Shown one piece after another: positions 32,666 to 41,699 of a stretch of DNA of 64,000 bases. Every line of letters begins with the position of its first letter. Within the stretch, counting starts at the first letter, position 1. The translations under genes were made by a program, and so were the position numbers. The DNA lies in NCBI GenBank assembly GCA_002343685.1, contig DDRS01000042.1:1-64000 (forward strand), written 5' to 3'. Under the pieces are notes generated by a model. The model was not told where the DNA came from. It ran no database searches and worked only from the letters and a program-made list of their open reading frames with translations. The DNA is from Thiobacillus denitrificans (GTDB lineage Bacteria > Pseudomonadota > Gammaproteobacteria > Burkholderiales > Thiobacillaceae).

Positions 32666-33780
32666 GGGGTGTCGGTCTCCAGCCAGCCGGCTTCATACCA
32701 GTCGTACAGGCGCTCGCGCAGGGCGGCAGGCACGGGCGGCGCGAGATGGCGCTGATCGGCCAGTTGCCGCAGTACGGCGGTCTCGCCGGCTGCGGGTGTG
32801 AAGGCCTCGCCGTTGATGAAAAAGCGCTTTCCGGCGAATAGCAGGCGCGATTTGGGATTGAGCGCGATGCCATGCTTGTTCGTGTATCTGTTGAAGGCGC
32901 TCCGGTTGAGCGGCGTGTCCGGCGCATCGAAAAAAACATTCGGCTTGGGTTCGGACAGGTAGCGCCCGGCGAACTCGGCGATGTCGCGCTTGCTCCATTT
33001 GATTTTGGCGATCATGCCCTCGATCTGGCCCAGCATCGCACGGCCGATTTCACCGGGATGGGTCTGCAGGCGCAGATCGGGGTCGGCATAGCGGCCCTCC
33101 AGCGCGATCGTGTCCTGCAGGTGCATCAGAAAGCCGTGGGCCATTTCTTCGGTAGTGGGTGCGCGAAAGCCGATCGAATAGGTCATGCATTCGTCCTCGG
33201 CGACGCCGTAATGCGCGACATGCGGCGGCAGATAGAGCATGTCGCCGGGGCCGAGCACCCATTCGTCTTCCGCCTCGAAACGGCGGAGGATTTTCAGCGG
33301 CACGTCGTCCAGGATCGTCAGGTCGGACTGCGTACTGATCCGCCAGCGGCGGTGTCCCTGCCCCTGCAGCAGGAAGACGTCGTAGGAATCGAAATGCGGC
33401 CCCACGCTGCCGCCGGACACGGCGTAGCTCACCATCAGGTCGTCGAGGCGGGCATGCGGGATGAAGTTGAAGCATGCCAGCAAGGTGTCGGCTGCGGGCA
33501 GGAGGTGATTGAGCGACTGTACCAGCAGCGTCCAGTCGGTCTTGGGCAGGCGTTTGAAATCGCGTTTGCTGAACGGGCCGTGGTCGAGCTGCCAGTGCGT
33601 GCCGCTGCCCCGGACCAACCGCGATTCCACATCGTCGCGGGTGGCCAGCCGCTGCATCTCGCCGGGAGACAGGAGGCCGGTGAAGCCGGGCACGGCGTTG
33701 CGGATCAGGAGCGGGCGCTTGTGCCAGACATCGCGCAGGAAACGGGCGGGGCTCAAGCCACCAAGCAAGGCAGTCATCAT
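32662..33780 (-). CDS. roxA: JmjC-type ribosomal oxygenase (RoxA/YcfD-like)
   Basis: A 372-residue cupin 2-oxoglutarate/Fe(II) oxygenase like E. coli YcfD, which hydroxylates an arginine of ribosomal protein L16. The iron ligands are visible: HFD in GGSVGPHFDSYDVFLLQGQG and the distal His in YLPPHVAHYGVAEDE. The N-terminus LSPARFLRDVWHKRPLLIRNA is family-typical, and a C-terminal winged-helix region follows. It starts with two ATG codons (33780, 33777) without a clear ribosome site. It is divergent from the peroxiredoxin gene. Confidence 0.88.
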   Translation of the reverse strand: MMTALLGGLSPARFLRDVWHKRPLLIRNAVPGFTGLLSPGEMQRLATRDDVESRLVRGSGTHWQLDHGPFSKRDFKRLPKTDWTLLVQSLNHLLPAADTLLACFNFIPHARLDDLMVSYAVSGGSVGPHFDSYDVFLLQGQGHRRWRISTQSDLTILDDVPLKILRRFEAEDEWVLGPGDMLYLPPHVAHYGVAEDECMTYSIGFRAPTTEEMAHGFLMHLQDTIALEGRYADPDLRLQTHPGEIGRAMLGQIEGMIAKIKWSKRDIAEFAGRYLSEPKPNVFFDAPDTPLNRSAFNRYTNKHGIALNPKSRLLFAGKRFFINGEAFTPAAGETAVLRQLADQRHLAPPVPAALRERLYDWYEAGWLETDTP

Positions 33781-33855
33781 GGACGCGATTATAGCGATGC
33801 GGCACCTGCAGGGCTGTTAGAATGCTGCCGGAAAGATACTAAGGCGGAGTTACCC

Positions 33856-34320
33856 ATGCTGAAAGCAGGAGATCGGGCGCCGGACTTTTCCAACCCCGAC
33901 GCGGATATGAACATCGTCGAGTTGTCCCAGTTCCGGGGCAAGACGCTGGTGTTGTATTTCTATGTGCGCGACGACACACCGGGCTGCACGACCGAAGCGA
34001 TCGAGTTTTCCGAACTGGAAGACGCGTTCTCCAAATTGGGCGCCGCCGTACTCGGCGTTTCGCGCGACGACTGCATCAAGCATGGCGAGTTTCGCGACAA
34101 GCACGGCATCAGCGTGCGGCTGCTGGCCGACAAGGAACAGGCCACCAGTGCGGCGTATGGCGTACTGCAGGACAAGGAAGTGGACGGCGTCATGCGCAAA
34201 GGCGCGGTGCGCTCCACTTTCATCATCGACAAACAGGGCGTCATCCGTCACGCACTGTATGGCGTTTCCAGCCGCGGCCATGCGGCGGAAGTGCTCCAAC
34301 TGGTAAAGGAACTCAAGTGA
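33856..34320 (+). CDS. bcp: peroxiredoxin, BCP/PrxQ family, lacking usual resolving Cys
   Basis: A 154-residue thioredoxin-dependent peroxidase that reduces hydroperoxides in the cytoplasm. The peroxidatic cysteine is C44 in DDTPGCTTEAIEF. In most PrxQ proteins a resolving cysteine sits five residues later; here that place is Ile-49. The only other cysteine is C73 in SRDDCIKHGEF. It may act as a 1-Cys enzyme or use C73. The ATG at 33856 follows GGCGGAG. An extended -10-like TGTTAGAAT is seen at about 33816-33824. Its stop overlaps the slyD GTG start. Confidence 0.92.
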   Translation: MLKAGDRAPDFSNPDADMNIVELSQFRGKTLVLYFYVRDDTPGCTTEAIEFSELEDAFSKLGAAVLGVSRDDCIKHGEFRDKHGISVRLLADKEQATSAAYGVLQDKEVDGVMRKGAVRSTFIIDKQGVIRHALYGVSSRGHAAEVLQLVKELK

Positions 34321-34799
34321 ATATTGGCAAGGATACCGTGGTCACCATCACCTATATCGTCAAGGATATGGACGGCAAGCTGCTGGAGGAAAGCGACGAG
34401 CCGGTCAGCTACCTGCACGGCGGCTACGACAACATTTTCCCGTTGGTGGAACAGGCGCTGGAAGGCAAGGCCATCGGCGAGACCGTCGAACTCAAGTTGC
34501 AGCCAGCCGACGCATTCGGCGAATTCGAGGAGGATCTGGTGCGGCTGGAACCGCGCGAGTCCTTTCCCGCCGACATCGAGATCGGCATGCAGTTCGTCGG
34601 TTCGCCAGTCGACGGCAGCGAGGAAATGCTCTACACCGTGACCGATGTTGCCGAAGACAAGGTGGTGGTCGACGGCAATCATCCCTACGCCGGCCAGGCC
34701 GTGCATTTTCAGTGCGTCGTGGCCGACGTGCGTGCAGCGACGGCGGACGAAGTCGCCCATCGTCACGCGCACGGTGCGCACGGCCATCACCATCATTAA
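34317..34799 (+). CDS. slyD: SlyD-type FKBP peptidyl-prolyl isomerase
   Basis: A 160-residue cytoplasmic FKBP with an inserted flap chaperone domain. The FKBP part is split: VTITYIVKDMDGKLLEES and later FPLVEQALEGKAIGE, then the insert DAFGEFEEDLVRLEPRESF. The C-terminus is a His-rich metal-binding tail, HRHAHGAHGHHHH, as in SlyD proteins that deliver nickel. The GTG start overlaps the upstream TGA (GTGA), so coupling is likely. A hairpin follows. Confidence 0.92.
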   Translation: MNIGKDTVVTITYIVKDMDGKLLEESDEPVSYLHGGYDNIFPLVEQALEGKAIGETVELKLQPADAFGEFEEDLVRLEPRESFPADIEIGMQFVGSPVDGSEEMLYTVTDVAEDKVVVDGNHPYAGQAVHFQCVVADVRAATADEVAHRHAHGAHGHHHH

Positions 34800-34831
34800 G
34801 CCGCATGGCACCGAATCGGATGGTAAAGGGC

Positions 34832-34854
34832 GCCGGGCTGCTAAAATGCCCGGC
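34832..34854 (+). terminator. hairpin between slyD and accA, possibly with accA -10
   Basis: Arms GCCGGGC and GCCCGGC around a nine-base loop, then CTGACCTGTTTTTG. The loop contains TGCTAAAAT, an extended -10-like element, so the site may both attenuate slyD transcription and start accA transcription. Only the structure is directly visible. Confidence 0.5.
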
Positions 34855-34890
34855 TGACCTGTTTTTGTGACAGTTTGATAAAGACCACCG

Positions 34891-35859
34891 ATGAAAACCA
34901 CTTTCCTCGATTTCGAGCAGCCGATCGCGGAGCTCGAAGCCAAGATCGAAGAACTACGCTTTGTGCAGGATGACTCCGCGCTGGATATCTCGGAAGAAAT
35001 CCGCCGCCTGCAGAAGAAGAGTCAGACGCTGACCAAAGACATCTACGCCAAGCTCAATGCCTGGCAGGTGTCGCAGGTGGCGCGCCATCCCCAGCGGCCG
35101 TATACGCTGGACTATGTGCAGGGGCTGTTCACCGATTTCGTCGAACTGCACGGCGATCGCGCCTATGCCGACGATGCCGCAATCGTCGGCGGCATGGCTC
35201 GCTTCAACGGCGAGCCGGTGATGGTGATCGGCCACCAGAAGGGCCGCGACACCAAGGAAAAGATCTACCGCAATTTCGGCATGCCGCGTCCCGAAGGCTA
35301 TCGCAAGGCACTGCGGCTGATGCGTCTCGCCGAGAAATTCGGCCTGCCGATTTTCACCTTCATCGATACGCCGGGGGCCTATCCCGGCATTGGCGCCGAG
35401 GAACGCGGGCAATCCGAGGCGATCGCGCGCAATCTCTATGTGATGGCCGAACTGAAGACGCCGATCGTGTGTACCATCGTCGGCGAAGGCGGCTCGGGCG
35501 GCGCGCTGGCGATCGGCGTCGGCGACCGCATGCTGATCCTGCAGTACTCCACCTATTCGGTGATCTCGCCGGAAGGCTGCGCCTCGATCCTGTGGAAGAG
35601 CGCCGACAAGGCCTCGGTTGCTGCCGAAACGCTGGGCATCACCGCCGACCGCCTGAAAGCCAACGGGCTGGTCGACCGCATTGTCGAGGAACCGCTGGGC
35701 GGCGCGCAGCGCGACTGGGATGCCATGTTCCAGGCGATGCGCCGCGCACTGACCGATACGCTCGCCGAATTGCGCAAACAGTCGCTCGACGTCCTGTTGG
35801 ATACGCGTTACCAGCGTCTGCGGGCGTATGGAAGCTTCAAGGAAACCCCCGCCAAATAA
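34891..35859 (+). CDS. accA: acetyl-CoA carboxylase carboxyltransferase subunit alpha
   Basis: A 322-residue AccA, which with AccD transfers carboxyl from biotin to acetyl-CoA in fatty-acid synthesis. Family landmarks: opening FLDFEQPIAELEAKIEELR, HPQRPYTLDYVQGLFTDF, IGHQKGRDTKEK, FGMPRPEGYRKALRLM, TFIDTPGAYPGIGAEERGQS and the oxyanion glycines VGEGGSGGALAIGV. Its 3' end overlaps tilS by 32 bases. Confidence 0.98.
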   Translation: MKTTFLDFEQPIAELEAKIEELRFVQDDSALDISEEIRRLQKKSQTLTKDIYAKLNAWQVSQVARHPQRPYTLDYVQGLFTDFVELHGDRAYADDAAIVGGMARFNGEPVMVIGHQKGRDTKEKIYRNFGMPRPEGYRKALRLMRLAEKFGLPIFTFIDTPGAYPGIGAEERGQSEAIARNLYVMAELKTPIVCTIVGEGGSGGALAIGVGDRMLILQYSTYSVISPEGCASILWKSADKASVAAETLGITADRLKANGLVDRIVEEPLGGAQRDWDAMFQAMRRALTDTLAELRKQSLDVLLDTRYQRLRAYGSFKETPAK

Positions 35860-37171
35860 GGCGATTGTTGCAGAGGTGGCGGACGTTCTTGGCCGCCACG
35901 CTCCCCCGCACGCACGGCTGACGCTGGCCCTGTCGGGCGGACTCGATTCTGTCAGCCTGCTGCATGCCCTGCTGGCGTTGCGCGACTTCCATCCGTTCGA
36001 ACTGCTGGCGGTGCACGTGCACCATGGCCTGTCAGCCCATGCGGACGACTGGGCTGATTTCTGCAGCCGGCTATGTGCAACGCACGCAGTTGAGTTGGCC
36101 ATCCATCGCGTGCGGATCGCACGCGCCGACCCGGCCGGTACCGAGGCGGCCGCGCGGCGGGAGCGCCAGCGCATCTTTGCTGCGTTGGATACGGATTTTC
36201 TCCTCACGGCACACCATCAGGACGATCAGGCCGAAACGCTGCTACTGCAATTGCTGCGTGGCGCCGGGCCGAAAGGTCTGGCGGCCATGGCCGAACGGCA
36301 AGACCGGCCTGGCTGGCACTCAGCCCAATTGCGGCCACTGCTGTCCATTCCCCGCGCCGAATTGTTGCGCACCGCACGGGAACAGGGCCTTGCGTGGATC
36401 GACGACGAAAGCAACCGGGACACCCGATATCGACGCAATGCGCTACGTCAGCAGGTGATGCCGTTGCTGGCGCAGCATTTTCCCGGCGCCGGCCGCACCC
36501 TGGCACGTGCGGCCGCGCTGCAGGCCGATGCCGCAGAATTGCTGGACGATCTGGCACGACTGGATGCACGGGAGGCCATCGCTGGCGACCGTCTCGACTG
36601 TGCCGCGCTGGCACGCCTCTCGACTGTGCGGGCCCGCAATCTGCTGCGCCACTTCATCGGGCGGCACGGCCAGCCCATGCCCAGCCTGTGCCGGCTCGAC
36701 GAGGCCCTGCACCAGTTGCGGGATGCGCATGAGGATGCGCAGGTGCGCGTCAATCTGGGACAGATGGCGTTGTGGCGCTACCGTGGCGGCGCCTATCTGG
36801 TGGCGCCGCCGCCGCGCTGGACGGAGCCGGTACGCTGGCAGGGCGAGGTGGCAATCTGGGTGCCGGCCGCCGGGGTCAGCGTGCGGATGGACCGAGCGAA
36901 CGGAGCGGGGCTCCGCCAGGCGGCGCTGGCCGCAGGCGAGGTCACGCTTGGCGTACGGGCGGGCGGTGAGCGCCTCCGGCTTCACGCCGGCGGCCCTCGG
37001 CGCAGCCTGAAGAACCTGCTGCAGGAACACGGGATCCCGCCCTGGCAGCGGGCGCGTATGCCGCTGATGTGGTGCGACGGCCGATTGGTGTGGGCAGCGG
37101 GAATCGGCTTTGAGGCCGACCTGGGTGCCGCGCCGGGTGAGGTGGGGCTGCTGCCGCACGTCGAACCCTGA
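35828..37171 (+). CDS. tilS: tRNA(Ile)-lysidine synthase
   Basis: A 447-residue N-type ATP pyrophosphatase that converts C34 of tRNA-Ile(CAU) to lysidine, needed for AUA decoding. The PP-loop is LALSGGLDSVSLLHAL at about residues 33-48; LLTAHHQDDQAETLLLQLLRG and WIDDESNRDTRYRRN are the TilS signatures. The C-terminal domain with LKNLLQEHGIPPWQRARMPL is also present. The start MEASRKPPPNKA is inside the end of accA, in another frame. A GTG or later start is possible, but the overlap is common for this gene pair. Confidence 0.95.
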   Translation: MEASRKPPPNKAIVAEVADVLGRHAPPHARLTLALSGGLDSVSLLHALLALRDFHPFELLAVHVHHGLSAHADDWADFCSRLCATHAVELAIHRVRIARADPAGTEAAARRERQRIFAALDTDFLLTAHHQDDQAETLLLQLLRGAGPKGLAAMAERQDRPGWHSAQLRPLLSIPRAELLRTAREQGLAWIDDESNRDTRYRRNALRQQVMPLLAQHFPGAGRTLARAAALQADAAELLDDLARLDAREAIAGDRLDCAALARLSTVRARNLLRHFIGRHGQPMPSLCRLDEALHQLRDAHEDAQVRVNLGQMALWRYRGGAYLVAPPPRWTEPVRWQGEVAIWVPAAGVSVRMDRANGAGLRQAALAAGEVTLGVRAGGERLRLHAGGPRRSLKNLLQEHGIPPWQRARMPLMWCDGRLVWAAGIGFEADLGAAPGEVGLLPHVEP

Positions 37172-37329
37172 CGGGCCATGGCGTTGCGCGCGCTCGGGCA
37201 AGCCCGGCAAACCGCCGCCGGCCGGCAGGACAAGACAGTCCGGGGTGGCCCATGTTATTCTAGCGGGCTGATTTTCATGGTTTTTTGAACCTTTTTTCTT
37301 GTTTTCCCTCTTTTGTCTGGAGCATACAC

Positions 37330-37758
37330 ATGGCTGTTCAGCGCACTTTTTCCATCATCAAACCCGATGCCGTCGCCAAGAACGTGATTGGCAAGATCGT
37401 CAGCCGTTTCGAGAGCAATGGCCTCAAGGTCGTTGCGTCGAAAATGAAGCATTTGTCGCGCCAGGAAGCCGAGGGCTTTTATGCCGTGCACAAGGACCGT
37501 CCCTTCTTCAAGGATCTGGTCGACTTCATGGTGTCGGGCCCTGTGGTGCTGCAGGTCCTGGAAGGCGAAGACGCGATCGCCAAGAACCGCGCGTTGATGG
37601 GCGCGACCGACCCGAAGAAGGCCGAAGCGGGCACCATCCGCGCCGACTTCGCCGAGAGCATCGATGCCAATGCCGTGCACGGCTCCGACGCCCCGGAAAC
37701 CGCGGCGATCGAAATCGCCTATTTCTTCCCGGCCAGCGAAGTCTACGCAGGCCGCTAA
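37330..37758 (+). CDS. ndk: nucleoside diphosphate kinase
   Basis: A 142-residue Ndk, transferring gamma-phosphate between NTP and NDP. The start AVQRTFSIIKPDAVAKN is standard, and the active-site histidine lies in ANAVHGSDAPETAA. The open frame extends upstream, but ATG 37330 gives the family N-terminus. The 159 bases upstream probably hold a promoter for the long rightward gene run to der. Confidence 0.98.
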   Translation: MAVQRTFSIIKPDAVAKNVIGKIVSRFESNGLKVVASKMKHLSRQEAEGFYAVHKDRPFFKDLVDFMVSGPVVLQVLEGEDAIAKNRALMGATDPKKAEAGTIRADFAESIDANAVHGSDAPETAAIEIAYFFPASEVYAGR

Positions 37759-37767
37759 ACCCTACGC

Positions 37768-38871
37768 ATGCCGCAGAATCTGCTCGATTTCGATCTGGAT
37801 GGTCTGACCGCCTGGTTCACCGAACTCGGCGAAAAGCCGTTTCGTGCCCGCCAGGTGTTCCACTGGATGCACCAGTCCGGGGTGTCAGATTTCGCGCAGA
37901 TGACCGACATCGCCAAGAGCCTGCGCGAGAAACTGGTGCAGCAGGCCTGCGTGCAGGCGCCGGCGATCAGCTACGCGCATACCTCGGCGGACGGCACGCG
38001 CAAGTGGCTGTTCGACGTCGGGGTCGCCAACGGCATCGAAACCGTATTCATTCCGGAAGACGACCGCGGCACGCTGTGCGTGTCGTCACAGGTCGGCTGC
38101 GCGCTCGAGTGCACCTTCTGCTCGACCGGGCGGCAGGGCTTCAACCGCAACCTGACGGTGGCCGAAATCATCGGCCAGTTGTGGGTGGCGCACCACAGTC
38201 TCAAGACCGAGCCGAATCGCACTACCGGCGAAATTTCCGACCGGCCGGTGACCAACGTGGTGATGATGGGAATGGGCGAGCCGCTGGCGAACTTCGAGAA
38301 TGTGGTGACCGCACTCGGGATCATGCTCGATGATCATGCCTACGGCCTGTCGCGGCGGCGGGTGACGGTATCCACATCCGGCTTGGTGCCGGCGATGGAC
38401 CGCCTGGCCGAACGTTGTCCGGTAGCGCTGGCAGTGAGCCTGCATGCGCCCAACGATGCGTTGCGCGACCAGATCGTGCCGATCAACAAGAAGTATCCGT
38501 TGCGCGAACTGATGGCCGCCTGCCGACGTTATCTGGTGCATGCGCCGCGCGACTTCATCACCTTCGAATACGTGATGCTGGCCGGCGTGAACGACCAGCC
38601 CGAGCATGCGCGCCAGTTGGTCGAGCTGACGCGCGACGTGCCGTGCAAGTTCAACCTCATTCCCTTCAATCCGTTTCCGGACTCGGGCTACGAAAAACCG
38701 CGGGCGGAGTCGATGCGCGTGTTTCGCCAGATCCTGCAGGATGCAGGCCTTGTGGTGACCACGCGCAAGACACGCGGTGACGATATCGATGCGGCTTGCG
38801 GGCAACTGGCCGGGAAAGTCGCGGACAAGAGCGGGCGTGTCATGAAACGAATGCATAAGGAGGCAGCGTGA
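37768..38871 (+). CDS. rlmN: dual-specificity rRNA/tRNA adenine-C2 methyltransferase RlmN
   Basis: A 367-residue radical-SAM enzyme that methylates A2503 of 23S rRNA and A37 of some tRNAs. The radical-SAM motif CxxxCxxC is CALECTFC at C111, C115 and C118. The second catalytic cysteine is in DDIDAACGQLAG near the C-terminus. It starts nine bases after ndk and its stop overlaps the pilW GTG. Confidence 0.97.
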   Translation: MPQNLLDFDLDGLTAWFTELGEKPFRARQVFHWMHQSGVSDFAQMTDIAKSLREKLVQQACVQAPAISYAHTSADGTRKWLFDVGVANGIETVFIPEDDRGTLCVSSQVGCALECTFCSTGRQGFNRNLTVAEIIGQLWVAHHSLKTEPNRTTGEISDRPVTNVVMMGMGEPLANFENVVTALGIMLDDHAYGLSRRRVTVSTSGLVPAMDRLAERCPVALAVSLHAPNDALRDQIVPINKKYPLRELMAACRRYLVHAPRDFITFEYVMLAGVNDQPEHARQLVELTRDVPCKFNLIPFNPFPDSGYEKPRAESMRVFRQILQDAGLVVTTRKTRGDDIDAACGQLAGKVADKSGRVMKRMHKEAA

Positions 38872-39644
38872 GGAAATGGGTAAGCGTACTGGTTGCAGCG
38901 GCATTGCTGGCGGGTTGCGCAGCACAGCCGATGGACGGGAGCGGCGGTGTGGCCGCCAGCGAGGCTGACAGCCAGAGCCGCGAACGTGCCCGTGCATTCA
39001 CGGATCTGGCCGGGGCCTATGTCGCGCGTACCCAGTACAAGGTCGCGCTCGACGAGTTGCGCAAGGCGATCACGGCCGATAATCGCTATGGCCCGGCCTA
39101 CAACATTTACGGCATGATCTACATGGATTTGGCCGAGGACAAACTGGCCGAGGAAAATTTCCGTCGCGCCATTGAACTCGATCGCAACGATTCGAACGCG
39201 CACAACAACTACGGCTGGTTTCTCTGTACCCGCGGCCGCTACGATGAAGGCCTGGCGCAATTCAGCGCTGCCATTCGCAACCCTTTGTACACGCAGCCCG
39301 AACTGGCCATGACCAATGCCGGTTTGTGCGCCGAAAAGAAGGGCGATATCGCGTTGGCCGAGGCCAATCTGGGCAAGGCGCTCAAACTGCAGCCCGATAG
39401 CCCCAACTCGGTCCTCAAGCTGGCCGGGCTGTATTTCCGCCAAGGGCGCCTGGCGGAAGCGCAGCGCCTGCTGGGGCGCCATGACGAGCTGGCGCCGCCG
39501 TCCGCAGAAAGCCTGTGGCTGGGCGTGCGGCTGGAACGCAAGCTGGGTGATCGGGCGCAGGAAGCCGCCTATGCCTTGCAACTGCGCAAACGCTTCCCCG
39601 ATTCGAACGAGACGCAGCAGTTGCTGACGGGACATTTCGAATGA
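38868..39644 (+). CDS. pilW: PilW/PilF-like TPR lipoprotein (type IV pilus biogenesis)
   Basis: A 258-residue outer-membrane lipoprotein with TPR repeats that in pilus-bearing species assists PilQ secretin assembly. The signal ends in the lipobox LLAGC (MRKWVSVLVAAALLAGCAAQ). TPR helices follow from AFTDLAGAYVARTQYKVALDEL through AYNIYGMIYMDLAEDKLAEENF and NAHNNYGWFLCTRGRYDEGL. GTG start at 38868 preceded by AAGGAGG. The slot between rlmN and rodZ is its usual place. Confidence 0.9.
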   Translation: MRKWVSVLVAAALLAGCAAQPMDGSGGVAASEADSQSRERARAFTDLAGAYVARTQYKVALDELRKAITADNRYGPAYNIYGMIYMDLAEDKLAEENFRRAIELDRNDSNAHNNYGWFLCTRGRYDEGLAQFSAAIRNPLYTQPELAMTNAGLCAEKKGDIALAEANLGKALKLQPDSPNSVLKLAGLYFRQGRLAEAQRLLGRHDELAPPSAESLWLGVRLERKLGDRAQEAAYALQLRKRFPDSNETQQLLTGHFE

Positions 39645-40456
39645 GTGGGAGTGGGCTGGCCTCGGTCGGCCAGATTTTGCGGGAGGCACGCGAAGCGCAG
39701 GGCATCACGCTGGACAATGCCGCCGTACGCCTGCGTCTGATGCATCGCCAGGTGGAGGCGATGGAACGGGACGACTTCGAGAGTCTGGGCCAGCCCGTAT
39801 TTGCACGCGGCTTTGTGCGGAACTATGCGCGCCTGTTGGGGCTGGCGCCGGAATCCCTGCTGGCGCGCATGGATGGTGCTCCGGCCGAACCGGCTGCGGT
39901 CGCCCCGACCGAACCAGCCCTGCCGCGGTCATGGCTGACCTCTCCGTGGCTGATCCTGTCGCTGCTCGGCCTGTTGCTGGTGGTGGTCGTGCCGATTGCC
40001 TTGTATGCGTGGCTCAACAGCGATGGGGGGGAGCGCCCCGACGCTCCGACACCAGCCGTGATGCAGCCGCGCCCGGCACCGGCTGTCGCAACCGCACCTG
40101 TCGCTGCACCGGCTGATGCCGTGGCACCTGCGCCCGCGTCGCCCGTGATCCCTGCTACGGCTGACGGTACGCCGCCTGAGGCCCCGGCGTCTGGGGCGGC
40201 CGAGTCTGCGGCGGAGGGCAGTGTGCTGCACCTCGATTTCGGCGACGAGTCGTGGACCGAGATCAAGGATGCCAGCGGCCGCATGCTGATGCGCCAACTC
40301 AATCCCGCTGGTACCAGCGCGGACGTTCACGGCCAGCCTCCCTTCGATGTGGTGATCGGCAATGCCGCGCAAGTGCAGGTGACGTACAACGGCCGCCCCA
40401 TCGACCTGAAACCCTTTATTGACGTGACGGTTGCCCGCTTCACGCTGGAAGAATGA
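39641..40456 (+). CDS. rodZ: RodZ-like helix-turn-helix membrane protein
   Basis: A 271-residue cell-shape protein: cytoplasmic helix-turn-helix (VGQILREAREAQGITLDNAA through FARGFVRNYARLLGL, residues about 9-70), one membrane helix (LILSLLGLLLVVVVPIALYAWL), an Ala/Pro-rich periplasmic linker, and a C-terminal DUF4115 domain (LHLDFGDESWTEIKDASGR). RodZ links MreB to the elongasome. The start overlaps pilW by four bases and its stop overlaps ispG. Confidence 0.92.
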   Translation: MSGSGLASVGQILREAREAQGITLDNAAVRLRLMHRQVEAMERDDFESLGQPVFARGFVRNYARLLGLAPESLLARMDGAPAEPAAVAPTEPALPRSWLTSPWLILSLLGLLLVVVVPIALYAWLNSDGGERPDAPTPAVMQPRPAPAVATAPVAAPADAVAPAPASPVIPATADGTPPEAPASGAAESAAEGSVLHLDFGDESWTEIKDASGRMLMRQLNPAGTSADVHGQPPFDVVIGNAAQVQVTYNGRPIDLKPFIDVTVARFTLEE

Positions 40457-41676
40457 TGTCCCAGATTGTTCGTCGTTCCACCCGCCAGGTGCGGGTCGGT
40501 CCCGTGCTGGTGGGGGGCGGTGCGCCTGTCGTGGTGCAGTCGATGACCAACACCGACACCGTCGATATCACCGCGACCGTGCGTCAGGTGCAGGCGCTCG
40601 CCGAGGCCGGATCGGAACTGGTGCGGCTGACCGTCAACACGCTGGAGGCCGCCGCCGCGGTGCCGCGCATTCGTGAGCGGCTCGACGTGCTGGGCTGCCG
40701 TGTGCCGCTGATCGGCGACTTCCATTTCAACGGCCACAAGCTCTTGACCCAGGTGCCCGAGTGCGCCGAAGCCCTGGCCAAGTTGCGTATCAATCCGGGC
40801 AACATCGGACGCGGCAACAAGCGCGACGAGCAGTTCGCCACGCTGATCGAGGTGGCGTGCCGCTACGACAAGCCCGTGCGCATCGGCGTCAACTGGGGTA
40901 GCCTTGACCAGGCGCTGGCGGCGCGCATGATGGACGATAATGCCCGGCTTGCGCAGCCGGAAGACGCCGAGGTCGTGATGCGGCGCGCGATGGTCGCATC
41001 TGCGCTCGAGTCGGCGAAAAAGGCCGAAGAACTGGGACTCGGTGGCGACAAGATCATCCTGTCGTGCAAGATGAGCCGGGTACAGGATCTCATTTCGGTC
41101 TACCGTGATCTGGCGTCGCAGTGCGACTACCCGCTGCATCTGGGGTTGACCGAGGCAGGCATGGGCAGCAAGGGCATCGTCGCCTCGACTGCCGCCTTGT
41201 CCGTGCTGCTGCAGGAAGGCATCGGCGATACCATCCGGATTTCGCTGACGCCTGAGCCGGGTGGCGAGCGCACCCAGGAAGTCCGTGTCGGCCAGGAAAT
41301 CCTGCAGGCACTGGGCTTACGTGCATTCACACCCCAGGTCACGGCCTGTCCTGGCTGCGGTCGTACCACGTCGACCGTGTTCCAGGAACTGGCGCAGGAT
41401 ATCGAAACCTATTTGCGTACCCAGATGCCCGTGTGGCGCAGCCAGTATCCCGGCGTCGAATCCATGCAGGTCGCGGTGATGGGCTGCGTGGTCAACGGCC
41501 CTGGCGAGTCCAAGCATGCCAATATCGGCATCTCGTTGCCCGGTACGGGCGAAGTGCCGGTCGCGCCGGTATACGTCGATGGCGAAAAGACCGTGACGCT
41601 GAAAGGCGAGAAGATAGCCGAAGAATTCCAGACCATCGTCGAAGACTATGTGCGCAGCCATTACGGCACTGCGTGA
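40453..41676 (+). CDS. ispG: 4-hydroxy-3-methylbut-2-enyl diphosphate synthase
   Basis: A 407-residue [4Fe-4S] enzyme of the MEP isoprenoid pathway. Landmarks: VVVQSMTNTDTVDI, RINPGNIG, GEKIIL-type LGGDKIILSCKMS, the cluster cysteines in VTACPGCGRTTS and VAVMGCVVNGPGES. It starts ATGATG overlapping the rodZ stop. It has the longer bacterial form with an insert, as usual in Proteobacteria. Confidence 0.97.
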   Translation: MMSQIVRRSTRQVRVGPVLVGGGAPVVVQSMTNTDTVDITATVRQVQALAEAGSELVRLTVNTLEAAAAVPRIRERLDVLGCRVPLIGDFHFNGHKLLTQVPECAEALAKLRINPGNIGRGNKRDEQFATLIEVACRYDKPVRIGVNWGSLDQALAARMMDDNARLAQPEDAEVVMRRAMVASALESAKKAEELGLGGDKIILSCKMSRVQDLISVYRDLASQCDYPLHLGLTEAGMGSKGIVASTAALSVLLQEGIGDTIRISLTPEPGGERTQEVRVGQEILQALGLRAFTPQVTACPGCGRTTSTVFQELAQDIETYLRTQMPVWRSQYPGVESMQVAVMGCVVNGPGESKHANIGISLPGTGEVPVAPVYVDGEKTVTLKGEKIAEEFQTIVEDYVRSHYGTA

Positions 41677-41699
41677 AATGCATTTCTGCTGATTAAGTT

